The notes below the pieces were generated by a model. The model saw only the letters and a list, made by a program, of their open reading frames with translations, made no database searches and was not told where the DNA came from. This document shows, in pieces, positions 25,107 through 32,539 of a DNA stretch of 47,651 bases (positions within the stretch are counted from its first letter, which is position 1; each line of letters starts with the position of its first letter). The DNA comes from an uncultured Bacteroidales bacterium (GTDB lineage Bacteria; Bacteroidota; Bacteroidia; Bacteroidales; UBA932), in contig CAMJJZ010000002.1 in the NCBI GenBank assembly GCA_946406275.1, positions 1 to 47,651 of the forward strand, given 5' to 3'. The position numbers were made by a program, and so were the translations under genes.

Positions 25107-26165
25107 ATGACGCTTCTTATAGTATACTTGCTTCTGACCATGGGAATTTCCTTCCTGTGCTCGCTGTTGGAGTCTGTGCTCATGTCCACTCCTATTTCAT
25201 ATATCCAAATGAAAGAGGAGGAAGGAGACAAGAATGCGCCGCTGTTCTCGAAGATGAAGGACGATCCGGACCGTCCCCTTTCCGCCATCCTGTCCCTCAA
25301 CACCATAGCCAACACCCTTGGCGCGGCTGCGGTGGGCCATCAGGCCACGCTCCTTACCGGCGAATACTGGTTCGGCATCATAAGCGCGGTGATGACACTC
25401 CTCATCCTGGTCTTTTCGGAAATCGTCCCCAAATCCATCGGCACATCACATTGGAAAGACCTCATGTGGCTGTGCAGGGTGATGAATTTCCTGGTATACC
25501 TGCTCTACCCTATTGTCTGGATCATAGAGAAGCTCCATAATTCCATCAACGATGAAGACCCGGATACCGGAATTTCCCGCGAAGAGGTGTCGGCCCTGGC
25601 CAATATCGGAGAGGAAGAAGGCGTGCTGGACAACAATGAGAACAAGGTAATCCAGAATATAATCAAGCTGGACGACATCAAGGCATACGACGTCATGACT
25701 CCCCGCGTGGTGGCAGCCATAGCCCCTGAGAGCATGACCCTCAAGCAGTTCTACAAGCAGGAGGAACTGTCGCACAACTCCCGCATCCCAGTATACGCAG
25801 AATCCCCGGAATTCATCACCGGCTACATTCTGCGCTACGACGCTCTGGAGAACCTGGCGGAAGACAAATTCGACATGCGCCTCAAGACCATAAAGCGCAA
25901 GATTGCCGCCTTCCACGAGGAGACCACCGTCTCGGACATCTGGGAAAGCCTCCTCAAGACCAAGGACCAGATTGCCTGCATCATTGACGATTACGGCTGC
26001 TTCCAGGGCATCATAACCCTTGAAGACATTATGGAGACCATTCTGGGCATGGAAATCATCGACGAGAACGATACCATTACGGACATGCAGCAGTATGCCC
26101 GTGAGCGCTGGCTCAAGCGCAAGAACCAGTACAAGCAGATAGTCCTGCCGGAAGAGGATGAGTAG
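25107..26165 (+). CDS. CNNM/CBS domain protein (CorC/GldE-like)
   Basis: Membrane protein of 352 residues. The N-terminal CNNM (DUF21) transmembrane domain covers about residues 1-150, with SLNTIANTLGAAAVG and LILVFSEIVPKSIG. A CBS pair follows, with the family's DVMTPRVVAAIAP opening and IDDYGCFQGIITLEDIMETILG closing. The protein ends soon after the second CBS. The C-terminal CorC_HlyC domain of many haemolysin-C/CorC proteins is therefore missing. CNNM/CorC proteins take part in Mg2+ and Co2+ export; some Bacteroidetes members (GldE) act with gliding or secretion proteins. A role in divalent cation homeostasis is the safest inference. The following metallopeptidase gene overlaps by eight bases. 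Confidence 0.85.
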   Translation: MTLLIVYLLLTMGISFLCSLLESVLMSTPISYIQMKEEEGDKNAPLFSKMKDDPDRPLSAILSLNTIANTLGAAAVGHQATLLTGEYWFGIISAVMTLLILVFSEIVPKSIGTSHWKDLMWLCRVMNFLVYLLYPIVWIIEKLHNSINDEDPDTGISREEVSALANIGEEEGVLDNNENKVIQNIIKLDDIKAYDVMTPRVVAAIAPESMTLKQFYKQEELSHNSRIPVYAESPEFITGYILRYDALENLAEDKFDMRLKTIKRKIAAFHEETTVSDIWESLLKTKDQIACIIDDYGCFQGIITLEDIMETILGMEIIDENDTITDMQQYARERWLKRKNQYKQIVLPEEDE

Positions 26166-26571
26166 GATCTTCTTCAACCCTCTAACAGGGCTGTATTACC
26201 GGATAATAGCAAGAAGGAAACCGCGCCGCGCTCCCGTGAACGCGGAGGTTGAACGGCTGCGGGCCCTTGCAAAAGAGACCCTCCCCTCACGTCTCAAGGA
26301 ACTTGCAGACGTTCACGGATTCACCTACAACCGGGTTTTCATCAAGAACAACGTGAGCAACTGGGGCAGCTGCTCAGCAAAGGGAAATATAAACCTGAAT
26401 CTCCGGCTGGTTACACTTCCGGAAGAACTCCGGGACTATGTTATCCTGCACGAACTCTGCCACCTGAAGTATCTCAACCACGGGAAGGAATTCCATGCCC
26501 TGCTGGAGCAGGTCTGCCCCGGCCACAAGGAACTGGCTAAACAGCTGAAAGCTTACAGGATAACCCCTTAG
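26158..26571 (+). CDS. YgjP-like (DUF45) zinc metallopeptidase
   Basis: Protein of 137 residues. The zinc motif HELCHLKYLNHGKEFH (His98, Glu99, His102, His108, His113) and the upstream NWGSCSAKGNINLNLRL are the hallmarks of the YgjP/DUF45 family, related to WLM and SprT-like peptidases. Members are usually about 230 residues; this one starts later but keeps the entire catalytic region. There is no signal peptide, so it should be cytosolic. The substrate is not known. It overlaps the CNNM gene by eight bases at its start. It also overlaps the convergent flavoprotein gene by 35 bases at its end, so its last 12 codons are also coding on the other strand. Confidence 0.85.
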   Translation: MSRIFFNPLTGLYYRIIARRKPRRAPVNAEVERLRALAKETLPSRLKELADVHGFTYNRVFIKNNVSNWGSCSAKGNINLNLRLVTLPEELRDYVILHELCHLKYLNHGKEFHALLEQVCPGHKELAKQLKAYRITP

Positions 26572-27709
26572 CCACCATATAAGCCGTGCTCCAGGCGGCC
26601 TGGAGATTGAAGCCGCCCGTTATTGCGTCTATGTCCAGCACTTCTCCGGCGAAATATAGTCCCGGGTACTGTTTGCTTTGAAGGGTCCCAAGTTCAACTG
26701 CTTCCAGAGAAACTCCTCCACAGGTTACGAACTCATCACGGAAACGGCTCTTTCCTTCAATGGTATAGCTGTCTGAAACCAGCGTTGAAACCAGCTTGTT
26801 CAAGCCTTTGCTTCCCATTTCACCCCATCGTATGTCCTTGCGGAGGCCGGCTCGCACCACAATATGCTCCCAAAGTCTGGACGGAAGGATGTGAGTAGAA
26901 ACCACCATCTTGGCCGGATTATCCTTTCCAAGGGCCAATAGTTCCTCTCTGACCTCGGATTCCGGACGATTGAGCCAGTTTATCGTAAGAGGCGCCCTGT
27001 AGCTATTCTGGTTAAGGAATCTGGCCGCATAGGAACTCAGTTTAAGCACTGCGGGGCCGCTGAGCCCCCAGTCCGTAATCAGGAGCGGGCCTTCCGCTTT
27101 GAAACCGCTGCCGGGAATACTGACACCTGCTTCCACCACAAGTCCCATTAGCGATGTCAGGCTCTTGTCCTTTATATTGAATGTGAAGAGCGACGGAACG
27201 GGCGGAACGGTTTCTACGTCAAGTCCTGCCAGGAAAGGAAGTCCTTTTGGCGCTCCGCCGGTAGTAACTACTACGGCATCAAACTCTTTCAAAAGCGTCT
27301 TAAGGTCATTCACAGGGCTTTTAAGACGCAGCTCGGCGCCTTTCATCCCACGCTCAAGGCAGCGGACCACGTCCATGGCATCCTGTGATACGGGGAAATA
27401 ACAGTGGTCTTCCTGAAGCTTAAGGGGCACTCCGGCTTCCGTGAACCAATCCACCGTATTCTGAACGGAAAACTCCTTGAGGGCCCTTTTCATTACCCTT
27501 TCACCGCGAGGATATGCCTCCTTAAGAGACTTTATTCCCTCGAAAGAGTTGGTAATATTGCAGCGTCCACCGCCGGTAATTGCAAGTTTTGCCATTGGCT
27601 TGGAGCCGGCCTCAAACACGGTTACAGATAGCTCAGGCGCCATCTTCCTAAGATTGGCGGCGCAAAAACATCCGGCGGCTCCGGCTCCTATGACGGCTAC
27701 TGTTTTCAC
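26537..27709 (-). CDS. BaiN/HI0933-family flavoprotein (NAD(P)/FAD oxidoreductase)
   Basis: Flavoprotein of 390 residues. The Rossmann FAD motif VAVIGAGAAGCF is at the N-terminus, KLAITGGGRCNITNS at about residues 40-54, and the C-terminal GLYFAGEVLDIDAITGGFNLQAAW motif region is diagnostic of the HI0933/YhiN/BaiN family. Function is poorly known; one member (BaiN) reduces bile-acid intermediates, but most are uncharacterised. The start is GTG at 27709, overlapping the stop of the upstream heptose gene by four bases (GTGA), which supports translational coupling. It is the last gene of a four-gene overlapping chain. Its 3' end overlaps the convergent YgjP-like gene by 35 bases. Confidence 0.88.
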   Translation of the reverse strand: MKTVAVIGAGAAGCFCAANLRKMAPELSVTVFEAGSKPMAKLAITGGGRCNITNSFEGIKSLKEAYPRGERVMKRALKEFSVQNTVDWFTEAGVPLKLQEDHCYFPVSQDAMDVVRCLERGMKGAELRLKSPVNDLKTLLKEFDAVVVTTGGAPKGLPFLAGLDVETVPPVPSLFTFNIKDKSLTSLMGLVVEAGVSIPGSGFKAEGPLLITDWGLSGPAVLKLSSYAARFLNQNSYRAPLTINWLNRPESEVREELLALGKDNPAKMVVSTHILPSRLWEHIVVRAGLRKDIRWGEMGSKGLNKLVSTLVSDSYTIEGKSRFRDEFVTCGGVSLEAVELGTLQSKQYPGLYFAGEVLDIDAITGGFNLQAAWSTAYMVAKGLSCKLSAV

Positions 27710-28848
27710 AGGCAGATGAAAGGAATTCCCGCATTGACGGCGAAGTCACGGTCATAGTGGCTGTCCCCTGCCATCACGGCCTTCTTTATATCCGGGAACA
27801 GTTCCCTCGCCTCACGGTACATTCCAGGGTTGGGTTTGCGTCGGGGATCATCGTCACTAACAGATGTGCAGGTGAGAATGGCGTCTATGCGGCCTCCGGC
27901 GGCCTGAACAAGAGAGAGAAGGTGCCTGTGGACGGCAGCAAGGTCAGCATCGGTCATTACCCCCTTGCCAACTCCCCTCTGGTTTGTGACGATGATTATA
28001 TGCCGGAACTTTCCCGCCCATAGAGGCATTTCCTCAAGGATGCCCGGGAGCATTACAAGCTGCTCCGGCGTGCGTACGTAATCCCCTACGATGCGTACGT
28101 TAAGGGTTCCGTCCCGGTCCAGGAAAAGGGTATCCGCATCGGCCTCCATGATCCTTGCGGAAAAGGACTTGACGGCCCTGTACTGTGGAAGCTGAGTCTG
28201 CGCAAGGGCGTAATCTTCCGGGACGCCTATGTCCAGGAAGTATCGGTCCGATACCCAACCTCTCACCTTACCCTGTGCGCAAAGAGGCTCCAGAAGGTCT
28301 TTCTCAAAGGAAAACTTATCCGGGAAAGAACCAAGGTCCAGACCATTCAGGGCATAGACTCCGCCGTTTATGAGGCCTTCCTTTACCGGTGCTTTCTCAT
28401 GAAACGCGGTTACAGTGCCATCCGGGGCCAGATCCACGGCACCATACCTGTCAAAGTCCTTCATGGGCTTAAGAGCCACTGTAAGAGGACCGTCAAAAGG
28501 CATCGCGTCCAGATCCACGGGGAAGAAAGTGTCTCCGTTCACGACCACAACCTTGCGCTCCCGGCATTTGGAAAGGGCAAAGCGGATAGCCCCGCCTGTT
28601 CCCAGAGGCTCTTCCTCAACGGCATAATCCACCTCGAAAGGGAAACTTTGGGACGATACCCAATTGACAATATCGTCCTTCAGATAGCCTACGGAAAGGA
28701 TGACGCGGCTCACGCCGTAACGGCCAAGCCATTCCAGGACATAGCTCAGGAACGGCTCTCCGGCCACTGGAGCCATGCATTTAGGAAGGTCTTTGACAAC
28801 GGAGCGGAGGCGGGTCCCAAGGCCGCCGGCAAGCACTATAGCTTCCAT
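27706..28848 (-). CDS. Fused heptose-1-phosphate nucleotidyltransferase/GmhB-like phosphatase
   Basis: Bifunctional cytosolic protein of 380 residues. Residues 1-225 are a sugar-nucleotidyltransferase (LAGGLGTRLRSVVKDLPKCM at the start, VNGDTFFP as the metal site), best matched to D-glycero-alpha-D-manno-heptose-1-phosphate guanylyltransferase (HddC). Residues 238-380 are a HAD phosphatase like GmhB (LFLDRDGTLN with Asp244 and Asp246, TNQRGVGKG, RRKPNPGM, MAGDSHYDRDF). The Cys/His zinc knuckle that normally precedes RKPxPGM in GmhB is not recognisable; only one Cys (in LTCTSV) remains. Together with the kinase upstream it supplies three steps of GDP-heptose synthesis from heptose-7-phosphate. 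It overlaps the kinase by 13 bases and the flavoprotein by 4. Confidence 0.88.
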   Translation of the reverse strand: MEAIVLAGGLGTRLRSVVKDLPKCMAPVAGEPFLSYVLEWLGRYGVSRVILSVGYLKDDIVNWVSSQSFPFEVDYAVEEEPLGTGGAIRFALSKCRERKVVVVNGDTFFPVDLDAMPFDGPLTVALKPMKDFDRYGAVDLAPDGTVTAFHEKAPVKEGLINGGVYALNGLDLGSFPDKFSFEKDLLEPLCAQGKVRGWVSDRYFLDIGVPEDYALAQTQLPQYRAVKSFSARIMEADADTLFLDRDGTLNVRIVGDYVRTPEQLVMLPGILEEMPLWAGKFRHIIIVTNQRGVGKGVMTDADLAAVHRHLLSLVQAAGGRIDAILTCTSVSDDDPRRKPNPGMYREARELFPDIKKAVMAGDSHYDRDFAVNAGIPFICL

Positions 28849-29855
28849 GAAACGGCGCCCTCGTGAGTAAACTGGAAAGGAACCACCTTGCCGGGAAGCA
28901 CAGACAGAGCCTCGCTTACGGCAACTCTCTTTTCCGGAGGCACCATAAGCATGATGAATCCGCCGCCACCGGCTCCGGAAACCTTTCCGGAAATGGCGCC
29001 AGCGCCCATTGCAGCGTCAAACGCCTCCTGAATCATGGGATTGGTGATGGCTCCTGCCATCTTCTTCTTGTCCTCCCAGGCAGAACCTATAATCTGAGCA
29101 AAACGGTTCATATCTCCCTGAAGAAGGGCCAGCTTCATGTCTACGGCGCTCTGCTTGATGCGGTGCATGGCCTCTACAGCCACTGCATTGCCGGCCTTTG
29201 TGGCTTTCTGCTGCTCGCTTATGATAGCGGCGCCGTCACGGCTGCGGCCGGTGAAATAAAGCAGCATGGAGCCTTCCAGTTCCCTGATAATCCAGTCCTT
29301 GACACGGAGAGGATTCACTATCACCATATCCGTGGTAAGGAATTCCATGAAGTTGAATCCGCCAAAAGCGGCTGCGTACTGGTCCTGCTTGCCGCCGGCA
29401 AGGAGAAGATCCTTGCGCTCTATCTCATAGGCCAGGCGGGCAAGTTCGTAGTCCCCCAGCGGTACGCCCATCCACTCTGCAAAGCACTTGAGGATACAGA
29501 CAACCATTGTGGACGATGTTCCAAGGCCGGAACCGGCCGGAGCATCGTTGTATGTTGTTATCTCAAACCCGCCCGGAAGCGGGCCGAAGTCCCTTACCAC
29601 GCGGTTTGCCACACCGTCCACAAGGATGGCTCCGCTGCAGATAGGGCCGGTTCCAAGAGGGATCTCCGTCCGGATGGCGGCATCGGCGGCATTGACCCTC
29701 ACAACAGGCAGGTTAAGGGTCTTTATGGTGCAGTATGCATACAGGTTGATGGTAGCATTGAGAACGTTGCCGCCAAACATGTCGCTATAGGGCGACACAT
29801 CCGTGCCGCCACCGGCGAGGCCCAGCCTCAGTGGTGCTTTAGCGCGGATTACCAT
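28836..29855 (-). CDS. hddA: D-glycero-D-manno-heptose 7-phosphate kinase (GHMP family)
   Basis: Cytosolic GHMP kinase of 339 residues. The N-terminal RAKAPLRLGLAGGGTDVSPY and the following NATINLYAY are characteristic of HddA-type heptose kinases. The ATP loop is PAGSGLGTSSTMVV (about residues 104-117), and GKVSGAGGGGFIML is the third GHMP motif. It should phosphorylate heptose-7-phosphate at C1 to the 1,7-bisphosphate. The downstream fused protein would then remove the C7 phosphate and activate the sugar with GTP, giving GDP-heptose for surface glycans or S-layer-like glycoproteins. The isomerase gmhA is not in the window. Other GHMP sugar kinases (for example fucokinase-like) are less likely given the neighbour. 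Its ATG shares one base with the stop of the flavodiiron gene. Confidence 0.88.
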   Translation of the reverse strand: MVIRAKAPLRLGLAGGGTDVSPYSDMFGGNVLNATINLYAYCTIKTLNLPVVRVNAADAAIRTEIPLGTGPICSGAILVDGVANRVVRDFGPLPGGFEITTYNDAPAGSGLGTSSTMVVCILKCFAEWMGVPLGDYELARLAYEIERKDLLLAGGKQDQYAAAFGGFNFMEFLTTDMVIVNPLRVKDWIIRELEGSMLLYFTGRSRDGAAIISEQQKATKAGNAVAVEAMHRIKQSAVDMKLALLQGDMNRFAQIIGSAWEDKKKMAGAITNPMIQEAFDAAMGAGAISGKVSGAGGGGFIMLMVPPEKRVAVSEALSVLPGKVVPFQFTHEGAVSWKL

Positions 29856-31024
29856 TATGCCAGAATTGCGTCTGCAAGTGCTTCAAGAGCGGGAATATCG
29901 GCCTCAGTCATGCGGCTCCGGATGGTAACCATGTTGCCCACTTCGGTGACGTCCTTCATCTGGGAAAGCATATCCCTCATTACCTTGCCAGCTGTGGGGC
30001 CCCAGGTGCCGTTCTCCACAAGGGCCACCTTCTTCTTCTGCCATGCCTTCATCTGGAGGGTATGGAGGAAGTTGTATGCCGGAGTGAAGAGTCCCGCGTC
30101 GTAGGAGCTGGCGCAGAGAACCATCCTGCCGTAGCGGAAGGCGTCTTCTACGGCTTCGGCCATGTCGTCGCGGCAGAGGTCGCTTGTGGCAACCTTGGGG
30201 CAGCCCTTGGCCTTGAGGATATCGGCAAGCTTAAGGGCGGCTTCAGCAGTGCCTCCGTGAATGGAAGCATATGCCACGAAAACGCCCTCGGTTTCCACCC
30301 CGTAGGAACTCCAGATGTCGTACAGGTTAAGATACGGCTTGAGGTCTCCCCTGAGGATAGGGCCATGGAGAGGTGCAATTACGGTAGGGGCCTCAGCGGT
30401 AGCCTTCTTCAGAAGCGCCTGAACCTGAGGACCATACTTGCCGCAAATGTTGAAGTAATAACGGCGTGCTTCGCAGGCCCAATCATCGTCCTCGTCGATG
30501 AAGAATCCGCACTTACCCAGGGAACCGAACTTGCCAAAGGCATCGGCACTGAACAGGACGCCCTTGTAGACGCTTACCAGAACCTCCGGCCAGTGAACCA
30601 TGGGGGCGGAGAGGAATTTGAGGCTCCCCTTTCCAAGGTCTACGGTGTCCCCTTCCTTAACGGCCTGGGTCTTGAAAACCACGCCAGGGGCGAACTGGGA
30701 AAGGTATTTGAGGCCCATGGCGCTTGCCACTACGGTTGCCTCCGGGTACTTGGCCGCAAAGGCCGCAGCGGAACCGGAATGGTCCGGCTCTATATGGTGC
30801 ATCACAAGGTAGTCCGGGGTGCGTCCGTCCAGCGCCTGTTCCAGATTGGAAAGCCACTCGGCGGTTTTGGAGGCATCCACGGTATCCATTACGGCTACCT
30901 TATTGTCAAGTATCACATAGGAATTGTAGGCCATTCCCTCGGGAATTATGTACTGGCCTTCGAAGAGGTCGAGGTCGTTATCATCGACTCCGATGTAGAT
31001 GATGTTATCAGTTATAGTTTTCAT
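29855..31024 (-). CDS. Flavodiiron protein (A-type flavoprotein, FprA family)
   Basis: Cytosolic O2/NO-detoxifying enzyme of 389 residues, with the metallo-beta-lactamase diiron domain first and a flavodoxin domain last. Iron ligands are visible as HHIEPDH (His77, Glu79, Asp81, His82), APMVHWPEVL (His), SADAFG (Asp) and PLHGPILRG (His). The flavodoxin part begins at about residue 250 (VAYASIHGGTAEAALKLAD), with the FMN-loop segments SSYDAGLFTP and GTWGPTAGKV. It reduces O2 to water or NO to N2O with electrons from rubredoxin or a similar donor, as expected in an anaerobe. I use the ATG at 31024; a TTG six codons earlier is unlikely. It overlaps the heptose kinase start by one base (TAATG). 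Confidence 0.94.
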   Translation of the reverse strand: MKTITDNIIYIGVDDNDLDLFEGQYIIPEGMAYNSYVILDNKVAVMDTVDASKTAEWLSNLEQALDGRTPDYLVMHHIEPDHSGSAAAFAAKYPEATVVASAMGLKYLSQFAPGVVFKTQAVKEGDTVDLGKGSLKFLSAPMVHWPEVLVSVYKGVLFSADAFGKFGSLGKCGFFIDEDDDWACEARRYYFNICGKYGPQVQALLKKATAEAPTVIAPLHGPILRGDLKPYLNLYDIWSSYGVETEGVFVAYASIHGGTAEAALKLADILKAKGCPKVATSDLCRDDMAEAVEDAFRYGRMVLCASSYDAGLFTPAYNFLHTLQMKAWQKKKVALVENGTWGPTAGKVMRDMLSQMKDVTEVGNMVTIRSRMTEADIPALEALADAILA

Positions 31025-31030
31025 GGTATA

Positions 31031-31038
31031 CAAAGATA
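31031..31038 (-). promoter_or_regulatory. -7 box of flavodiiron-heptose gene chain
   Basis: TATCTTTG on the minus strand, seven bases before the ATG at 31024. There is no TTG at -33, and mnmA ends only 11 bases upstream of the box, so read-through from mnmA is also possible. Confidence 0.4.
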
Positions 31039-31049
31039 GCAAATTAAAC

Positions 31050-32498
31050 TCAGATTACTCCGCTGCCTATCATTTCCTCTCCGCTGTACCACACGGCAAA
31101 CTGCCCGGGAGAGATTCCCCTCTGGGGGGCGTCAAAGACGATATACAGTCCGCTTTCCCGCATCAGGAGCGTTGCGCTCTGGAGTGGCTGACGGTAACGG
31201 ATACGCACCCTCATGCGGGCGCTTTCCCCAGGTTTCAAGGCCAGGTCCGGCCTTATCCAATGCACCTCTTCAGGGGCCATTCCAAGGCAGAATCTGCTGA
31301 GTCCCTTATGGTTATGGCCTTCGCCCACATAGACTATATTCTTCTCCGTATCCGTCGATATCACGAATACAGGATCTGCGTGGCCGCCCACTCCAAGGCC
31401 TTTCCTTTGGCCTATGGTATAGAACTGGGCGCCCTCGTGCCTTCCGGCAATTACACCGAAGGGATTGGCTTTCCAGCGGGTTTTCTTCACATGATGCTTG
31501 CCGCTGCGGTAGGTTTCCGTCTCAAAGGTGATATCATATTTTAGTGGCGTGGAGAGCATCCGGAGCTGGTCTTCAGAAAGATTTTCAAGCCCCTGGAACG
31601 GGCATTCGCCAAGAGGCTTACCGTCGCTTGTAAGAATCTTCTCCTCCGGAGCGTAGTGAACCGTACGGTCCAGGTCTTTGCCGGGCTTCAGAAGAGAACT
31701 CAGCAGCGCCTGCTGCTCATTGTAAAGGCCATCCTGGGCATACCAGGCATCGAATACTTCCACAATATCCCCTTCCACGGACGTCAGCTTCTGCTTAAGG
31801 AACGTTGGTAGATCCACCTTACCAACAAAGCAGATCCCCTGGGAATCCTTCTTCTCAGCCGACGGCAGATCCGCCTCCTTGGCAATCCGCCGGACTTCCG
31901 GCTTTGTGAGGTTGCCAATGGGGAACATGGCCTTGGCCAACTGCTCCTGACTGAGCTGGCACAGGAAATAGCTCTGGTCTTTGTTAGGGTCAGTACCCTC
32001 AAGGATGCTATAAAGCACGTCATTGCCGGCCTCCCCTTTATCGTCATTGCCGGCCTCCCCTTTATCGTCATTGCCGGCCTCCGTGCCGGCAATCTCTATC
32101 TTCCGCACATAATGCCCCGTAGCCACATAATCCGCCCCATACTTGAGGGCTACCTCCAAGAAAGCATCGAACTTGATTTCCCTGTTGCAGAGCACGTCAG
32201 GATTGGGTGTACGGCCTTTGGCGTACTCGTCAAACATATAATCCACAACCCTCTGACGGTACTTCTTGGAAAGGTCCACGAAGTAGAACGGGATGCCTAT
32301 CTTGCGGGCAACCATCTCTGCCACGAATCGGTCTTCTTCCCACTCACAGTCTCCGTGAAGGGTGCTGTCCGCATCGTGCCAGTTCTGCATGAACATGGCA
32401 AACACGTCGTACCCTTCCTGCTTTAGGAGATACGCCGCCACGGAGGAATCTACCCCTCCGGAAAGCCCTACGCAGACTTTTATCTTGCTCTTGTCCAT
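31050..32498 (-). CDS. mnmA: tRNA-specific 2-thiouridylase MnmA with repeat insertion
   Basis: Cytosolic enzyme that makes 2-thiouridine at the wobble position of tRNA-Lys, -Glu and -Gln. The PP-loop is VGLSGGVDSSVAAYLL, the catalytic cysteines are Cys104 (DVLCNREIKF) and Cys223 (QGICFVG), and the C-terminal part has GAQFYTIGQRKGL. At 482 residues it is about 110-120 longer than E. coli MnmA. Most of this is a Bacteroidetes-type insertion at about residues 245-340. A further 25 residues (136-160) come from an in-frame palindromic repeat that encodes EAGNDDKG twice plus EAGND. This sits between ATGHYVRKI and VLYSILEGTDPNKDQSYF, a loop of variable length in the family. The catalytic residues are intact and the frame is open, so the enzyme is probably functional. 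Confidence 0.95.
   Translation of the reverse strand: MDKSKIKVCVGLSGGVDSSVAAYLLKQEGYDVFAMFMQNWHDADSTLHGDCEWEEDRFVAEMVARKIGIPFYFVDLSKKYRQRVVDYMFDEYAKGRTPNPDVLCNREIKFDAFLEVALKYGADYVATGHYVRKIEIAGTEAGNDDKGEAGNDDKGEAGNDVLYSILEGTDPNKDQSYFLCQLSQEQLAKAMFPIGNLTKPEVRRIAKEADLPSAEKKDSQGICFVGKVDLPTFLKQKLTSVEGDIVEVFDAWYAQDGLYNEQQALLSSLLKPGKDLDRTVHYAPEEKILTSDGKPLGECPFQGLENLSEDQLRMLSTPLKYDITFETETYRSGKHHVKKTRWKANPFGVIAGRHEGAQFYTIGQRKGLGVGGHADPVFVISTDTEKNIVYVGEGHNHKGLSRFCLGMAPEEVHWIRPDLALKPGESARMRVRIRYRQPLQSATLLMRESGLYIVFDAPQRGISPGQFAVWYSGEEMIGSGVI
32018..32093. repeat. Palindromic element with 24-bp tandem copies inside mnmA
   Basis: Two perfect 24-bp units (32018-32041 and 32042-32065, each starting CGTCATTGCCGG) and a third partial unit from 32066 that turns into a palindrome. 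The arms ATTGCCGGC (32070-32078) and GCCGGCAAT (32085-32093) are separated by six bases. The unit is a multiple of three, so copy-number changes keep the mnmA frame (EAGNDDKG on the minus strand). The flanks CGTCATT and AATCT are shared with the hairpin at 44185-44211, which points to one dispersed family. This resembles the protein-coding palindromic elements known from Rickettsia, but kinship is not claimed. Confidence 0.85.
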
Positions 32499-32506
32499 AC
32501 AGATTA

Positions 32507-32535
32507 CAAAGATAGCATTATTTTACTTATATTTG
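32507..32535. promoter_or_regulatory. Overlapping divergent promoters, mnmA and mtnN
   Basis: Minus-strand TATCTTTG (32514 to 32507) is eight bases before the mnmA ATG. Plus-strand TATATTTG (32528-32535) is four bases before the mtnN ATG. Only 41 bases separate the two start codons, so the polymerase sites must overlap. No clear -33 TTG is seen for either. Confidence 0.5.
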
Positions 32536-32539
32536 TGAT

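Noticed and set aside
28863..30104. Open frame of 413 codons on the plus strand opposite the heptose kinase
   Set aside because: It spans two real minus-strand genes and has no recognisable motif.
32018..32093. CRISPR-like short direct repeats in mnmA
   Set aside because: Units are back to back without spacers, fewer than three copies, and part of an open reading frame.
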